Below are positions 25,501 through 34,533 of a DNA stretch of 57,204 bases, piece after piece (the first letter of the stretch is position 1; each line of letters starts with the position of its first letter). The notes beneath the pieces are model-generated. The model saw only the letters and a list, made by a program, of their open reading frames with translations, was not told the origin of the DNA and ran no database searches. Both the position numbers and the translations under genes were made by a program. Source of the DNA: Ktedonobacterales bacterium. Lineage in GTDB: Bacteria > Chloroflexota > Ktedonobacteria > Ktedonobacterales > JADMIN01. The DNA is taken from assembly GCA_025935195.1 (NCBI GenBank), contig JAICVS010000007.1, positions 1-57,204 on the forward strand. The letters run 5' to 3'.

Positions 25501-25836
25501 ATGTACGATAACGATCCCACATCCCCGCCGCGCATTGATCCTGATTGGGGCGCGGTACGCATCGGCACGCCGGTGATCGCCAGCGATGGCACACAGCTCG
25601 GCACCGTGACGGAGAAGCGCGAAGACGGCCTGCTCGTGCGCGGCACGGATGGGCAGGGCGAGGACTACATGGTGACGGCGCAAGACCTGGGGCGCATTGA
25701 CGAACAGGGTGTCCACCTGATCGTCAATCCCCAGCAGGCGATGCGCGCACACTGGCAGGGCACCTCGCCCGACGACGAACAGGCACCCGGCGGCATGGCC
25801 CCCGGCGCCATGACGCGCGACTACCCAACACCATGA
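25501..25836 (+). CDS. PRC-barrel-like / DUF2171-type small protein
   Basis: A 111-residue protein. The core VRIGTPVIASDGTQLGTVTEKREDGLLVRG is a PRC-barrel-like beta strand pattern as in DUF2171 proteins. The rest is acidic and proline/glycine-rich, without cysteines or membrane segments. PRC-barrel domains serve as small adaptor folds, for example in RimM; its partner here is unknown. A strong GGGAGGAGACAACAGGC site precedes the ATG. It is a single gene between repeats and a convergent transporter. Confidence 0.75.
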   Translation: MYDNDPTSPPRIDPDWGAVRIGTPVIASDGTQLGTVTEKREDGLLVRGTDGQGEDYMVTAQDLGRIDEQGVHLIVNPQQAMRAHWQGTSPDDEQAPGGMAPGAMTRDYPTP

Positions 25837-25928
25837 CCACAGCGCGCTTCCACAAATGAGCGCGGCAATGAGCGCTATGGGCGAAGTGGCATCATCTGCC
25901 GCCTCGCCCGTTTTCATGCCGCGACCTG

Positions 25929-27377
25929 TCAGCCCCCAGGCGGCAGAAAGAGCGCGATCACGGCGACCAGGCTCCAGAGCGTGCAGAGTTGTGCGCCTTC
26001 CAGCCAGGTGGATTCGCCATCGCGGGCGAGCAGCATGAAGATGAAAGTGGACGCGCCGAAGATGATGATGTGCAGCGGCTGGAAGACGAGATCGAGTGGG
26101 TGGCCGGAGACGAGGCCGACCAGCACCAGCACCGGCACGATCAGCAGGATCATCTGAATGGTGGCGCCGGCGGTGACGGCCATCGTGATCTCTATGCGGT
26201 TCTCGCGCGCCGCGCCGACCGAGCCGTACAACTCCACCAAACCGGCCAGCACAGGGATCAGGATCAGGCCGAGGAAGAACTCGAAGCGTTGGAGGTCGGG
26301 GTTGGCGCTGAAGACCTCCTCGACCGACTTGGCGAAGCTCTCCGACATCGCGGCGACGCCGGCGGTGGCGATGCCCAGCACGAGCAGCGCAACCAGGAAG
26401 CGCAGCACGGGATGCGCATGGAACAGCCCCCGCTCGCCGCGCTCCTCGCGGATGCGGCGCTTATGCTCCAGCATGCCGGCGCGCGCGTAGACTCGGCCCG
26501 GCTGCTGGCCGCCTGTCTCCAGCCCCTCCAGCCGGCGCTCCGCCGTCTCACGTTCCTCGGCAAAGAGCGCCTGCGTGTCGGGTTGGGCGACCAGCGGCAG
26601 GCCCGCGCGCTGGCGGCGGCGCTCCTCACGCGCCCGCTGGCGGTGCAGGCGGCGCTGGATGCGCTGCTCGACGAGGTTGTAGCCCTCGCCAAGCCGGAAG
26701 ACGGCGAAGCCAATATAGGCGAGGTAGCTGAGCAGCAGCACGACGGCGAGCAGGCCGACGAACGGGATGTGCTTCGGCAGGAAGAGGGTGTGGATGCCTT
26801 CGCCGCCGCCGGCCGCCGCCCCCTCACCGCCTTCACCGCCACTGCTGAGGACGAGCGAGGCGATGGTCGGCAGGCTCAGGCCGATCACCGCCAGCGCGAA
26901 GACCGTGGTGTACTCGCTGGCGTTTTCGGCGTCGAACTTCATGCGGCCGTTGCGCCAGGCGCCGAACAGCGTGGAGATGCCTAGGAAGAGCAGCGAGTTG
27001 CGAATGATCACCCCGGCGATGGAGCCAAGCACGATCTCGCTGCCGCCGCTGCCCGCGAAAGAGAGCAGCACTGAGAGCGCGATGGTCAGCTCGGCGACGT
27101 TGCCGAACGTGGTGTGCAGCAGCCCGCCAACGAACGGGCCAAGCAGCTCCGCCAGCTCTTCGACGGCGCTTTCGACAAAGCCGGCCAGCGGGATGAGCGC
27201 GGCCGCGGCGAGCACAAAGACGGCGAGGTTCCGCGCCAGCTCGACATTCTCGCCGAGTAGACCCTCTAGCGGCCCCTTGAGCTGCGCCAGCAGTTGCGCC
27301 TTGAAAAGCACAAGCGGTATCACGAGCAGGAGCAGATTGATCTTGCGCTTGATGATGGAACCGGTCAACGCTGCCAC
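25929..27377 (-). CDS. Cation/Ca2+ exchanger (CaCA superfamily)
   Basis: A membrane antiporter of about 480 residues that would move Ca2+ against H+ or Na+. The first alpha repeat is clear (TTFGNVAELTIAL, with a strong helix around it). The second is degenerate (GLVELYGSVGAARENRIEI in place of GNxxE), which is unusual. A charged cytoplasmic loop of about 85 residues, rich in Arg and Glu, separates the two halves. About eleven hydrophobic segments are visible. The frame opens at 27503, but GTG 27377 (VAALTGSIIKRK) beside a G-rich site is more likely. It converges with the PRC-barrel-like gene. Confidence 0.85.
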   Translation of the reverse strand: MAALTGSIIKRKINLLLLVIPLVLFKAQLLAQLKGPLEGLLGENVELARNLAVFVLAAAALIPLAGFVESAVEELAELLGPFVGGLLHTTFGNVAELTIALSVLLSFAGSGGSEIVLGSIAGVIIRNSLLFLGISTLFGAWRNGRMKFDAENASEYTTVFALAVIGLSLPTIASLVLSSGGEGGEGAAAGGGEGIHTLFLPKHIPFVGLLAVVLLLSYLAYIGFAVFRLGEGYNLVEQRIQRRLHRQRAREERRRQRAGLPLVAQPDTQALFAEERETAERRLEGLETGGQQPGRVYARAGMLEHKRRIREERGERGLFHAHPVLRFLVALLVLGIATAGVAAMSESFAKSVEEVFSANPDLQRFEFFLGLILIPVLAGLVELYGSVGAARENRIEITMAVTAGATIQMILLIVPVLVLVGLVSGHPLDLVFQPLHIIIFGASTFIFMLLARDGESTWLEGAQLCTLWSLVAVIALFLPPGG

Positions 27378-27618
27378 CCCCCAACAGTTCCACAGCGACG
27401 GACCCCGACACGGAGCCGGAATGAGGTCGTGTCCAGGTCGCGGCCGCGCAATCGCCCGCGCCAGTGTACACCAAAGAACCGCCGGGGCCAAGCCCTGAGA
27501 CATATCATTGCGGGGCTTGGCCTGTTCCCTATCCGCGGCGGCCGCTCCGGCTCCCCACTCTCCCCTGTGAACCTCCGCGTCCTCCGTTCCTCTGTGTTGG
27601 TTCTCGTCTCTCCCCGCG

Positions 27619-28536
27619 CTAACCGTGCCGCTCCCGCGCGATGCGGTTGCGCAGCGTGCCGATGCCCGCGATCTCGGTCTCCATCACATCGCCCGGCCGC
27701 AAGAACTCCGGCGGCGTGCGCGCGAAGCCGACGCCGCTCGGCGTGCCCGTCGCGATCACATCCCCCGGCTCCAGCGTCAGCACGCGCGTCAGCGTGGCGA
27801 TGATCGCCGGCACATCGAAGAGCATCTCGGCCGTCGCGGCGTCCTGCTTCGTTACCCCGTTCACGCGCAGTGAGAGGCGTAGGTCACGTGGGTCCGCGAT
27901 CGCATCCGCCGTCACGATCCACGGCCCCATCGGGCTGGAAGCGTCCAGGCTCTTACCCTGGAACCACTGCACGCCCGCCTTGTTCTGAATGTCGCGCGCC
28001 GTCACGTCGTTGAGAATGGTGTAGCCAAAGACGTGCTCGAGCGCCCGCTCCGGCGCGATATGCCGACCCGCGCGCCCGATCACCACCGCCAGCTCCACCT
28101 CCCAGTCCAGCCGCTCCGTCACGGTTGCATCATAGGGAATATCGGCGTAGGGGCCGGTCAGCGCCGTCGGCGCCTTCGTGAAGACGTTGGGATACGCCGG
28201 TAATTGCACCTCCTGACCGATGGCGCGCAGCGATTCCGCCGCATGCTCGGCGTAGTTGCGCCCCAGGCAGAAGACGTTCTTGCGTGGGCGCGGGATGGGC
28301 GCCAGCAGCTCGACCGCCGCCAGCGGCCGCACCACCTCGCCTCGCGCCTGCTCCGCCAGCGCCCCCACACGCCGCAGCGCCTCCGCGCCGGCCGCGATCA
28401 GCGCCAGCATGTCGCGCAGCTCCGGCGGCGGCTCCTCGCCAGCGAAGAGCGCCGCCCGTCCCACATCCACGATCTCCTCGCCGCGCACCACACCGATGCG
28501 CGCGCCCTCCGCGTCACGAAACGTCGCCAGCCGCAT
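27619..28536 (-). CDS. Fumarylacetoacetate hydrolase family protein
   Basis: A 305-residue metal-dependent enzyme of the FAH superfamily, whose members hydrolyse or decarboxylate beta-keto acids in aromatic or sugar-acid degradation. FCLGRNYAEHAAE, the metal ligands in DWEVELAVVIGR, GYTILNDVTARD, GKSLDASSPMGPWIV and the late TGTPSGVGFAR are all present. Length and motif order are typical of the two-domain homodimer group. GGGAGCAGGACAC precedes the ATG. It starts upstream of a peptidase S51 gene read in the same direction; no other catabolic genes are close, so the substrate is open. Confidence 0.92.
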   Translation of the reverse strand: MRLATFRDAEGARIGVVRGEEIVDVGRAALFAGEEPPPELRDMLALIAAGAEALRRVGALAEQARGEVVRPLAAVELLAPIPRPRKNVFCLGRNYAEHAAESLRAIGQEVQLPAYPNVFTKAPTALTGPYADIPYDATVTERLDWEVELAVVIGRAGRHIAPERALEHVFGYTILNDVTARDIQNKAGVQWFQGKSLDASSPMGPWIVTADAIADPRDLRLSLRVNGVTKQDAATAEMLFDVPAIIATLTRVLTLEPGDVIATGTPSGVGFARTPPEFLRPGDVMETEIAGIGTLRNRIARERHG

Positions 28537-28602
28537 GTGTCCTGCTCCCTTCCGTCTGGATGATTCGACTGGATGTCGCGCGAAACCGCCGTGGCAGACC
28601 AG

Positions 28603-29379
28603 CTACAGCGTGATCTCTTCGCCGGCCGCGAGTGTCTGCGGTGGGGCCTCGCGGCGCAAGACCGTCACCGTCTGGCGGCCCATCACGCGCCAGCGCGCCG
28701 CTCCACTCTGCGCGTCCGGCCCTTCTATGCGTACCAGCGCCGTATCCTCGTCAACTCCGACGGCGATCCGGCCCTCCGGCACCGTCAAGAGGTGCGTCCG
28801 CAAAGCCGATGCGCTGACGACGCCGAAGACGCGGTCGAAGTGCGGGAAGACCACCAGCCGCGGCACGGCGCCCAGCCCCTCGAGCCAGTCAGCGCGGCCG
28901 CCGGCGAGCAGCGTGCGCAGGTGCGCCGTCGCGCCCGCCAGCGCCATCGCCCCCGCGCTGCACCCTGCCAGCACCGCGCCGCGCGCGTGCGCCCGCGCCA
29001 TCACATCCCAGGCTGGTGTGCCGCGCAGGCTGTTGATCGTATGCGCCGGATTGCCGCCGGAGAGGTAGTAGAAGCTCGCGCCCTCCAGCAGTCGCACCTG
29101 CTCCGGATCGTGCGCCGTCGTGGCGTCGAGAATCCCCGTTGGGCGAATGTCGCGCACACCGAGCGCCGTGAAATGTCTCAGCCCCAGGTCGTTCCAGTAG
29201 CGCGGGCTTTCCGGCTCCAGCCCACTCGCCGTCGGCAGCAGCGCCACCCGCGCCGCCTCCGGTCCGCCGAGCGTGCCCAGCAGGTAACGATCCGTCTCGA
29301 TCATCGCGTCGGTATACTCGCCCGACCCGACCAGCGCCACTGCGCCCACGCTACCCTGCTGCCCGCGCGTCTCATCCAT
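28603..29379 (-). CDS. Peptidase S51 / cyanophycinase-like protein
   Basis: A 258-residue protein of the S51 family, which has a class I glutamine-amidotransferase-like fold and includes dipeptidase E and cyanophycinase. The nucleophile elbow is GCSAGAMALAG. Upstream lie VALVGSGEYTDAM and FYYLSGGNPAHTINSL, both typical. ATG 29379 (MDETRGQQGS) follows GGGGGAGAGGGCC. The frame opens earlier, at 29463, with no site. The gap to the FAH gene is 66 bases, so a shared transcript is likely. There is no cyanophycin synthetase in the window, so a peptidase or generic hydrolase role is as likely as cyanophycin use. Confidence 0.85.
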   Translation of the reverse strand: MDETRGQQGSVGAVALVGSGEYTDAMIETDRYLLGTLGGPEAARVALLPTASGLEPESPRYWNDLGLRHFTALGVRDIRPTGILDATTAHDPEQVRLLEGASFYYLSGGNPAHTINSLRGTPAWDVMARAHARGAVLAGCSAGAMALAGATAHLRTLLAGGRADWLEGLGAVPRLVVFPHFDRVFGVVSASALRTHLLTVPEGRIAVGVDEDTALVRIEGPDAQSGAARWRVMGRQTVTVLRREAPPQTLAAGEEITL

Positions 29380-29474
29380 CTGGCCCTCTCCCCCGAAGCC
29401 GCAACCACGAACGGCTGACGTTCTACCGCCCCTTGCCCGCACATTCACTCTGTGACGCCCCAACTCTGAAAGAA

Positions 29475-32075
29475 CTACGGTACTCCATCACCTCTCCTCT
29501 CCTGCTCTTCCTCCGTCACCCTCTGCGTCCTCTGCGGTTCAATAATCTCCCCCTCCCCCGGCACGTAGCGCGCCATCTCACCATGGGCGTGCCATGCTGG
29601 CCGCGGCGCGTGTGTGTGGGCATGGGAGTGTGCGTGATCGGGCCAGTGCTTGTGCTCATGGGTGTGTGCGCCCGCGACCGGCGCATGCTCGAAGCGCGGA
29701 TCGATCTCGCCCACCGGCACGGTGTCGTGGTCGTGGCCCCAGGGCGCCGCCTGCCCCGGCCGCTCGTTCATCACGAGCAGGCTGCGCGCATGGTGGCGCT
29801 TCTTGTAATAGAGGTCGAAGTTCTTCTTGCTCTTGTCGCCCCGCTCCTCCTCGCTGAGACTGAGCCATTCGCGGTGCGGATGCCGGACCACCCGCGCCGC
29901 AGTCTCCGCGCTGGCGACGACACGATAGCCCGCCTTCTTGAACTCGAAGCTGTAGTCCACGTCCAGCAGGCGGTAGAAGCGAAACTTCTCATTCGCCGGC
30001 CCGACCTCGGACAGCGTCGCGCGGCGGAACGCCATCAGGTAACCCTCGATAGCGTCTACCTCCGGCCCCGCGCTCTCCGCGAACTCCTTCAGGTCGCGCG
30101 TCACCAGCCCGAACGGCCCCACCAGCCCAACCGTCGGGTCCGCCAGCAGCCGCTCGATCGGCGTCCAGATGTCGCCGCTCAGCTCGACGCTCGTGTCCAG
30201 CAGCACGACGACCCGCCCCGTGGACGCGCGCAGGCCCGCATTGCGCCCGGCCGCGAAGCCCATATTGTGATCCGCGAAGATCACGCGCGCCGGCAGGCCG
30301 TCCACCGCGCCCGCGTGGTCAATGCGCCGCAGGTAGGCCAGCGTATCGTCCGTGGAGCCGTTATCTACGATCACCAGCTCGACGTCGCGCCCACCGGCGT
30401 GGCGGCATACGCTGGCGACGCAGCGCTCCAGGTCGTCGCGGCTGTTGTGCGCGAGCAGGTGTACCGAGAACGCGTGCCGGTCCGGCTCATCCAGCCGCGA
30501 CGGCACATCGCCTGGCGCGCTGATCAGCGCCTCCTCCTCGCGCCGCGGCACCAGCCGCGTCCCTCCATCGCGCCCGTCGCGCGCATCGTACTCCGCGGCG
30601 CGAATGCGCTCGCGCAGCGCATCCGCCGTCGCGTAGTCGCCCGCCGCGCGCGCCTCCGCGCGTTCGCGCGCCAGCGCCAGCACCCGCTCCGGCGTCGCCG
30701 CGTCGTCCGCCCACACCCCTCCGGCACCGCGCACCCGCGCCCGGCCGCGAGCCGCCGCATACCTCATCACATCGTTGGCGAGGTCGAAGCCCAGCACGCG
30801 GTCGAAATCGTAGAGCAGTTTTAGCCGCTGCGCCGCCGGCTGCGTGCTGTCGCGCAGCATGCGCCAGACGGCGCCCATCGCCAGCGGAATGTTGAGATCG
30901 TCGTCCACCGCCGCCAGGAACGCCCGCCGGCACGGGTGCAGGCTGATATCCCCAACGATCTCATCCCCGGCCTCGTCATACAGGCGATAAGCGGTCTCGC
31001 GCAGGCGTGAGAGCGCGGTCTGCGCGGCGCGCAGGGCGCGGAAGGTGAAGGTGATGCGTGCGCGATACTTGGCCGTCGTGAAGAAGTAGCGCAGCGCCAG
31101 CGGCTCGAAGCCGCGCGCCTCCACGTCCGCCAGCGTGTACGCGTTGCCGGTGGACTTCGCCATCTTCAGGCCGTCGGCCAGCAAATGCTGCCCGTGGACC
31201 CAGTGGCGCACCAACGGCTCACCGCTCGCCGCCTCGCTCTGCGCGCGCTCGTCCTCGTGATGCGGAAAGAGATTGTCTATGCCGCCGGTGTGGATGTCGA
31301 AAGTCGTGCCCAGATACTTCACGCTCATGGCGCTGCACTCGATGTGCCAGCCGGGGAAGCCGCGCCCCCACGGGCTTTCCCACGCCATCACGCGGCCCTC
31401 CTCGGCGCGCTTCCACAGCGGAAAGTCCTCCGGCGTGCGCTTCGCCGCATCCAGCTCGCTGCCGGTGTGCTGGCCCTGGCCTAGATAATCAAGCACATTG
31501 CCGCTGAGGCGCCCGTACGAGGGAAAGCTCCGCACGTCGAAGAAAACGTTGTGCTCGACCACGTAGGCGTGGCCCCTCGCGATCAGCCGCTCGACCAGCG
31601 CGATCATCTCGGCAATGTGGTCGGTCGCGCGCGGGAAGACATGCGCCGGCAAGATGTGCAGCTTCGCCTCGTCACTCAGGAACGCGTCGGTGTAGAACGC
31701 CGCGATCTCCCACGGCGACTTGCCTTCGCGCCGTGCCTGCGCGATCAGCTTATCCTCGCCGCGGTCGAGCGCCTCCTGGCGCATGTGGCCCACGTCCGTG
31801 ATGTTCTTGACATGCGTGACGCGCAGGCCGTGGTAGGTGAGCGCACGGCGAATCCAGTCCGCCATCGTGAAGCTGCGCAGGTTGCCCACATGGATGAAGC
31901 GGTAAACCGTCGGCCCGCAGGTATACATGCGCGCATGCCCCGGATCGATCGGCTCGACCGACTCCACGGCGCGCGTCAGTGTGTTGAAGAGACGCAGCGA
32001 GCCATCAGGAACCAACCGTAAATTTCCTCGCGCATCCCTGGCGCGTTCGCCCGCATCACCGGCCATGGCGCTCAC
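29475..32075 (-). CDS. cysS: Cysteinyl-tRNA synthetase fused to a family 2 glycosyltransferase
   Basis: An 866-residue single frame with two enzymes. Residues about 25-520 are a full class I CysRS: zinc ligand in [13 protein letters not shown]-like [41 protein letters not shown] and the helical anticodon-binding region [14 protein letters not shown]. Residues about 545-770 are a GT2 domain: [57 protein letters not shown] histidine-rich stretch follows (about 795-835), and the last 25 residues are encoded by a dispersed CTCTGCGTCC repeat. I see no stop, frameshift or internal start signal between the domains. ATG 32075 may be preceded by GGAGGTGAGC. Confidence 0.9.
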   Translation of the reverse strand: MSAMAGDAGERARDARGNLRLVPDGSLRLFNTLTRAVESVEPIDPGHARMYTCGPTVYRFIHVGNLRSFTMADWIRRALTYHGLRVTHVKNITDVGHMRQEALDRGEDKLIAQARREGKSPWEIAAFYTDAFLSDEAKLHILPAHVFPRATDHIAEMIALVERLIARGHAYVVEHNVFFDVRSFPSYGRLSGNVLDYLGQGQHTGSELDAAKRTPEDFPLWKRAEEGRVMAWESPWGRGFPGWHIECSAMSVKYLGTTFDIHTGGIDNLFPHHEDERAQSEAASGEPLVRHWVHGQHLLADGLKMAKSTGNAYTLADVEARGFEPLALRYFFTTAKYRARITFTFRALRAAQTALSRLRETAYRLYDEAGDEIVGDISLHPCRRAFLAAVDDDLNIPLAMGAVWRMLRDSTQPAAQRLKLLYDFDRVLGFDLANDVMRYAAARGRARVRGAGGVWADDAATPERVLALARERAEARAAGDYATADALRERIRAAEYDARDGRDGGTRLVPRREEEALISAPGDVPSRLDEPDRHAFSVHLLAHNSRDDLERCVASVCRHAGGRDVELVIVDNGSTDDTLAYLRRIDHAGAVDGLPARVIFADHNMGFAAGRNAGLRASTGRVVVLLDTSVELSGDIWTPIERLLADPTVGLVGPFGLVTRDLKEFAESAGPEVDAIEGYLMAFRRATLSEVGPANEKFRFYRLLDVDYSFEFKKAGYRVVASAETAARVVRHPHREWLSLSEEERGDKSKKNFDLYYKKRHHARSLLVMNERPGQAAPWGHDHDTVPVGEIDPRFEHAPVAGAHTHEHKHWPDHAHSHAHTHAPRPAWHAHGEMARYVPGEGEIIEPQRTQRVTEEEQERRGDGVP

Positions 32076-32305
32076 CTCCTCCCTGCGCCCTCATGTGGGG
32101 CATCCGGCGCCTCTGAATCCCACGTCGCGCCGTCGCAATCGTCGCAATCGTCGCAAAGCCAGCCGCGGCCAACGACGTTCCATCCACCGCTCGCGGCACG
32201 CGACTCTTCACCCTCCGTGCATAAGACATACTACCGCGCCGCGGCTTCCACAGACTACCGCACCGCCAGACCGGACCGGACCGAAACGCCGCGCGCATCC
32301 CGCCG

Positions 32306-32992
32306 CTACCCCTCATCCCGTCCCTGATGCTCGGCACGCTCCCCGCCGGATGGCGCCGTGCCCCCGGCCGTTCCACCACCTGCCCCCGGCGCCGCGCGGT
32401 GCCCGCTCTCCACTTGTGCGGCCGCCGCGTGAAGCGCCTCCGCCGCCTCGGTCTGATCCATCCGCGACAATCCATCGCCGTTCGTTCCTATGTCCTCACT
32501 GGTCTCGCCGCGCGGCCAGGCGGCGGCGAGCGGCGTGCGCCTGGCCGCGCGCGGGTCCGTGTCGCGGCTGGCGGCGAACTCCTCGGCACGTCTGTCACAC
32601 CAGGCAACAGCCCATGCGTGCGCCGCGTACACATCTTCAAGCGTGCGCCGCGTCTCGCGCGCCGTCACGATGAGCAGCAGCGCCTGGGTGCGCTCGTTCA
32701 GATGGCTCAGGTGGTACGCGTAGGCGCGCAGGCGCTCGTCGTAGTGGTCCGTCGCCAGCACCGGGAACACCGCGCCGCCAATCTCTCTGCTCACGGCCGC
32801 CGCCGCCAGCTCCAACCGCTCACGCAGCGCGCAGCACGCCAACACTTGCTCGCCGCCCATGCGCGCGAAGGCCGCGCGCTCGGCCAGCTCCGTCGCGCCA
32901 TTGCTGAGCGTGGCGGCAATCGTCACCGCCGCGCGCTCATCCTCCAGCAGCTGGTTCAGCGCGGCCAGCGTATCGCTATCCAGCAGAGCCAT
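32306..32992 (-). CDS. Ferritin-like helical-bundle protein (putative)
   Basis: A 228-residue protein. The first 150 residues look all-helical: LDSDTLAALNQLLEDERAAVTIAATLSNGATE, then a helix with GGEQVLACCALRERLELAAAAV, then a helix with HYDERLRAYAYHLSHLNERTQAL. This resembles DUF2383/ferritin-like bundles, and acidic and histidine side chains that could bind metal are present, but the site is not certain. The tail is low-complexity. Start ATG 32992 has GAGGG upstream. It lies upstream of the CysRS fusion in the same direction, with 230 bases between them that hold nothing recognisable. Confidence 0.6.
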   Translation of the reverse strand: MALLDSDTLAALNQLLEDERAAVTIAATLSNGATELAERAAFARMGGEQVLACCALRERLELAAAAVSREIGGAVFPVLATDHYDERLRAYAYHLSHLNERTQALLLIVTARETRRTLEDVYAAHAWAVAWCDRRAEEFAASRDTDPRAARRTPLAAAWPRGETSEDIGTNGDGLSRMDQTEAAEALHAAAAQVESGHRAAPGAGGGTAGGTAPSGGERAEHQGRDEG

Positions 32993-33140
32993 GCGCGCCC
33001 TCGATCCGCCCACTCAGCAAACGTGTCCGCCTCGCGTGCAGCGTATCCGAATCCGCCGCGCGACGCAAGCGGTTCCTCGCGTCCAACGCCCGCCTCATCC
33101 GTCTTCCGCCCGCCATTCCGGCAATCCCTGGCCGCCACCC

Positions 33141-33177
33141 TTGACAATCGCCCTAATATATAGTAAATTAGTTCTAT
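33141..33177 (+). promoter_or_regulatory. Promoter of repeat copy C
   Basis: TTGACA (33141-33146), 17 bases, TAAATT (33164-33169), then AGTTCTAT. Confidence 0.75.
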
Positions 33178-33490
33178 AAACGTGCCGCCATCCAACTCCG
33201 TTCGCACCTGAACAACCGTTTGTGAGGCGCAAACATGCTTCCCTCACTCGCGCGCACCAGCCCCCGCATGCGCCTGGACTCCCCGTCAGCGCCCCAAAGC
33301 CGTGCCGTTTTTGCCGGCCGCCTTGCCACCTCTTGCCGTTTCTTGCCACTTTTGCCACCCATAACGCCACATGTCAAGTTGTCGGATCGCGCAAACCGGC
33401 TTGAATTGGTCGGTCGAGCCGATCCAGCACGCGCACCACATGTGAAAAGCGGCAAAAACGGCAATGGTGACCATCCCAGTCAACATTGCC
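33141..33490 (+). repeat. Dispersed structured element, copy C (putative ncRNA)
   Basis: Third copy. The promoter lies at 33141-33169, followed by AGTTCTAT (33170-33177). The 5' hairpin is weak here. CCTGAACAACCGTTT replaces CTTGAACRACCGCAT, and the pyrimidine repeats (about 33301-33358) read TTGCCGTTTCTTGCC and similar. The block CCCATAACGCC, CCGGCTTGAATTGG, AAAAGCGGCAAAAACGGCAA and the 3' hairpin 33460-33471/33479-33490 (one mismatch) complete it. It lies upstream of rpsO, but the rpsO promoter is separate and downstream. Confidence 0.85.
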
Positions 33491-33610
33491 GAAATCTCCA
33501 GTCCACGCAGGTGGACTTCGTGGCGGTACGCCTTCAGGCACCGTTTCAACCGCCGGCCCGCTTCGATGTCGCCGCGCGCCAACCGTTCGCGGCCGCGGCG
33601 GCCACGTCCG

Positions 33611-33639
33611 TTGCCGTGCGAGGCGTCCTATGCTATACT
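33611..33639 (+). promoter_or_regulatory. Promoter of rpsO
   Basis: TTGCCG (33611-33616), 17 bases, TATACT (33634-33639). It implies a leader of about 310 bases. Confidence 0.7.
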
Positions 33640-33644
33640 CAACG

Positions 33645-33958
33645 CTGTCAAACACTTGTGACACACGAAGGGTCCGCTCCAGGCGTAGCGAGCGGACAAA
33701 AGCGTTGGAACGCGCCATCGCGGCTGCCGATGGCGGACACCTCCACTCCCTGCCAATGTGGGCACACGAGCGAGACAGCGATACGCGGGCTCAGCGCACG
33801 CCGACACCTCCACACAGGATTGGACGAGCGCGGCGAGTTCGCACAGGTGACACACTGAAAACGAGTGCCGGCGCGCACTCATAGCGCACCGTAAAGGAGG
33901 ATGCCGGCTCGCCCGGATGCGTGTGGCAAACGTCGCGCGGCGGCGCCGGCATGAACGC
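33645..33958 (+). promoter_or_regulatory. Long rpsO leader
   Basis: About 310 untranslated bases. A hairpin GAGTGC-CGGCGC-GCACTC lies at 33863-33880. A strong TAAAGGAGG site (about 33891-33899) sits in front of ATG 33901 rather than the S15 start; that ATG opens a 17-codon frame ending at 33954, five bases before rpsO. S15 often represses its own mRNA through leader folding, so a control role is plausible but not shown. Confidence 0.45.
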
Positions 33959-34228
33959 ATGGCATTGCAGACAGACGACAAGGCGCAGGTCATCCAGCAG
34001 TATCAGACCCACGAGGGCGACACCGGCTCGCCCGAAGTTCAGATCGCCATCCTGACGCGGCGCATCCAGGATCTGACGGCCCATCTGGTCGAGAACAAGC
34101 ACGACAACCACTCACGTCGCGGCTTGCTCAAGATGGTCGGCCAGCGCCGACGCATGCTCAAGTACCTCAATCGCACCGACCCCGAGCGCTACCGCGCGCT
34201 CATCGCCTCGCTGGGGCTGCGGCGCTGA
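33959..34228 (+). CDS. rpsO: 30S ribosomal protein S15
   Basis: An 89-residue protein, the standard length. It opens [20 protein letters not shown] and has the rRNA-binding signature [17 protein letters not shown], then [33 protein letters not shown]15 binds 16S rRNA early in 30S assembly. ATG 33959 fits the family; an in-frame ATG at 33917 would add 14 basic residues not seen in S15 proteins. It is followed by pnp, a conserved neighbour pair in bacteria. Confidence 0.97.
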   Translation: MALQTDDKAQVIQQYQTHEGDTGSPEVQIAILTRRIQDLTAHLVENKHDNHSRRGLLKMVGQRRRMLKYLNRTDPERYRALIASLGLRR

Positions 34229-34533
34229 CCCCCGCCACATCCCGCGATCCCGCGTCGCGCGTGGCATCGTGCGAGCCGCGACTCCGGCCCCCTCCGCCTG
34301 CCCGCGTCGCGGCGCCGAGACGTATCGGGGCAGGCTCGCACGCGCGTATGTCACATCTATCCAGCCGCCGCGCCGCCATCCGTACGCGCGCCGGCACGCT
34401 TTCCGTTGGTACGGACTTCGCGATGTACCGCGACCGTAACGCCAATCGGAGCTGACCACACGTAGCCGCCACCTGGCGGAAGACGGCCCGGCCGGGCAGG
34501 AGCAAACGCCCCGGGCCGCCGGAGAAACCACTT
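34229..34533 (+). other. rpsO-pnp intergenic region
   Basis: 305 bases without a supported gene. Two short inverted repeats lie just before pnp: CCGCCA-CC-TGGCGG (34466-34479) and GCCCGGCCGGGC (about 34486-34497). In other bacteria this interval carries processing or autoregulatory structures for PNPase; here only the hairpins are visible. Confidence 0.5.

Noticed and set aside
28603-29379. Assignment as a true cyanophycinase
   Set aside because: Only family-level motifs are seen and there is no cyanophycin synthetase in the window.
29475-32075. Reading the CysRS fusion as mycothiol ligase MshC with MshA
   Set aside because: The anticodon-binding domain is present and the glycosyltransferase is of family 2 with DNGSTDDT, not the MshA type.
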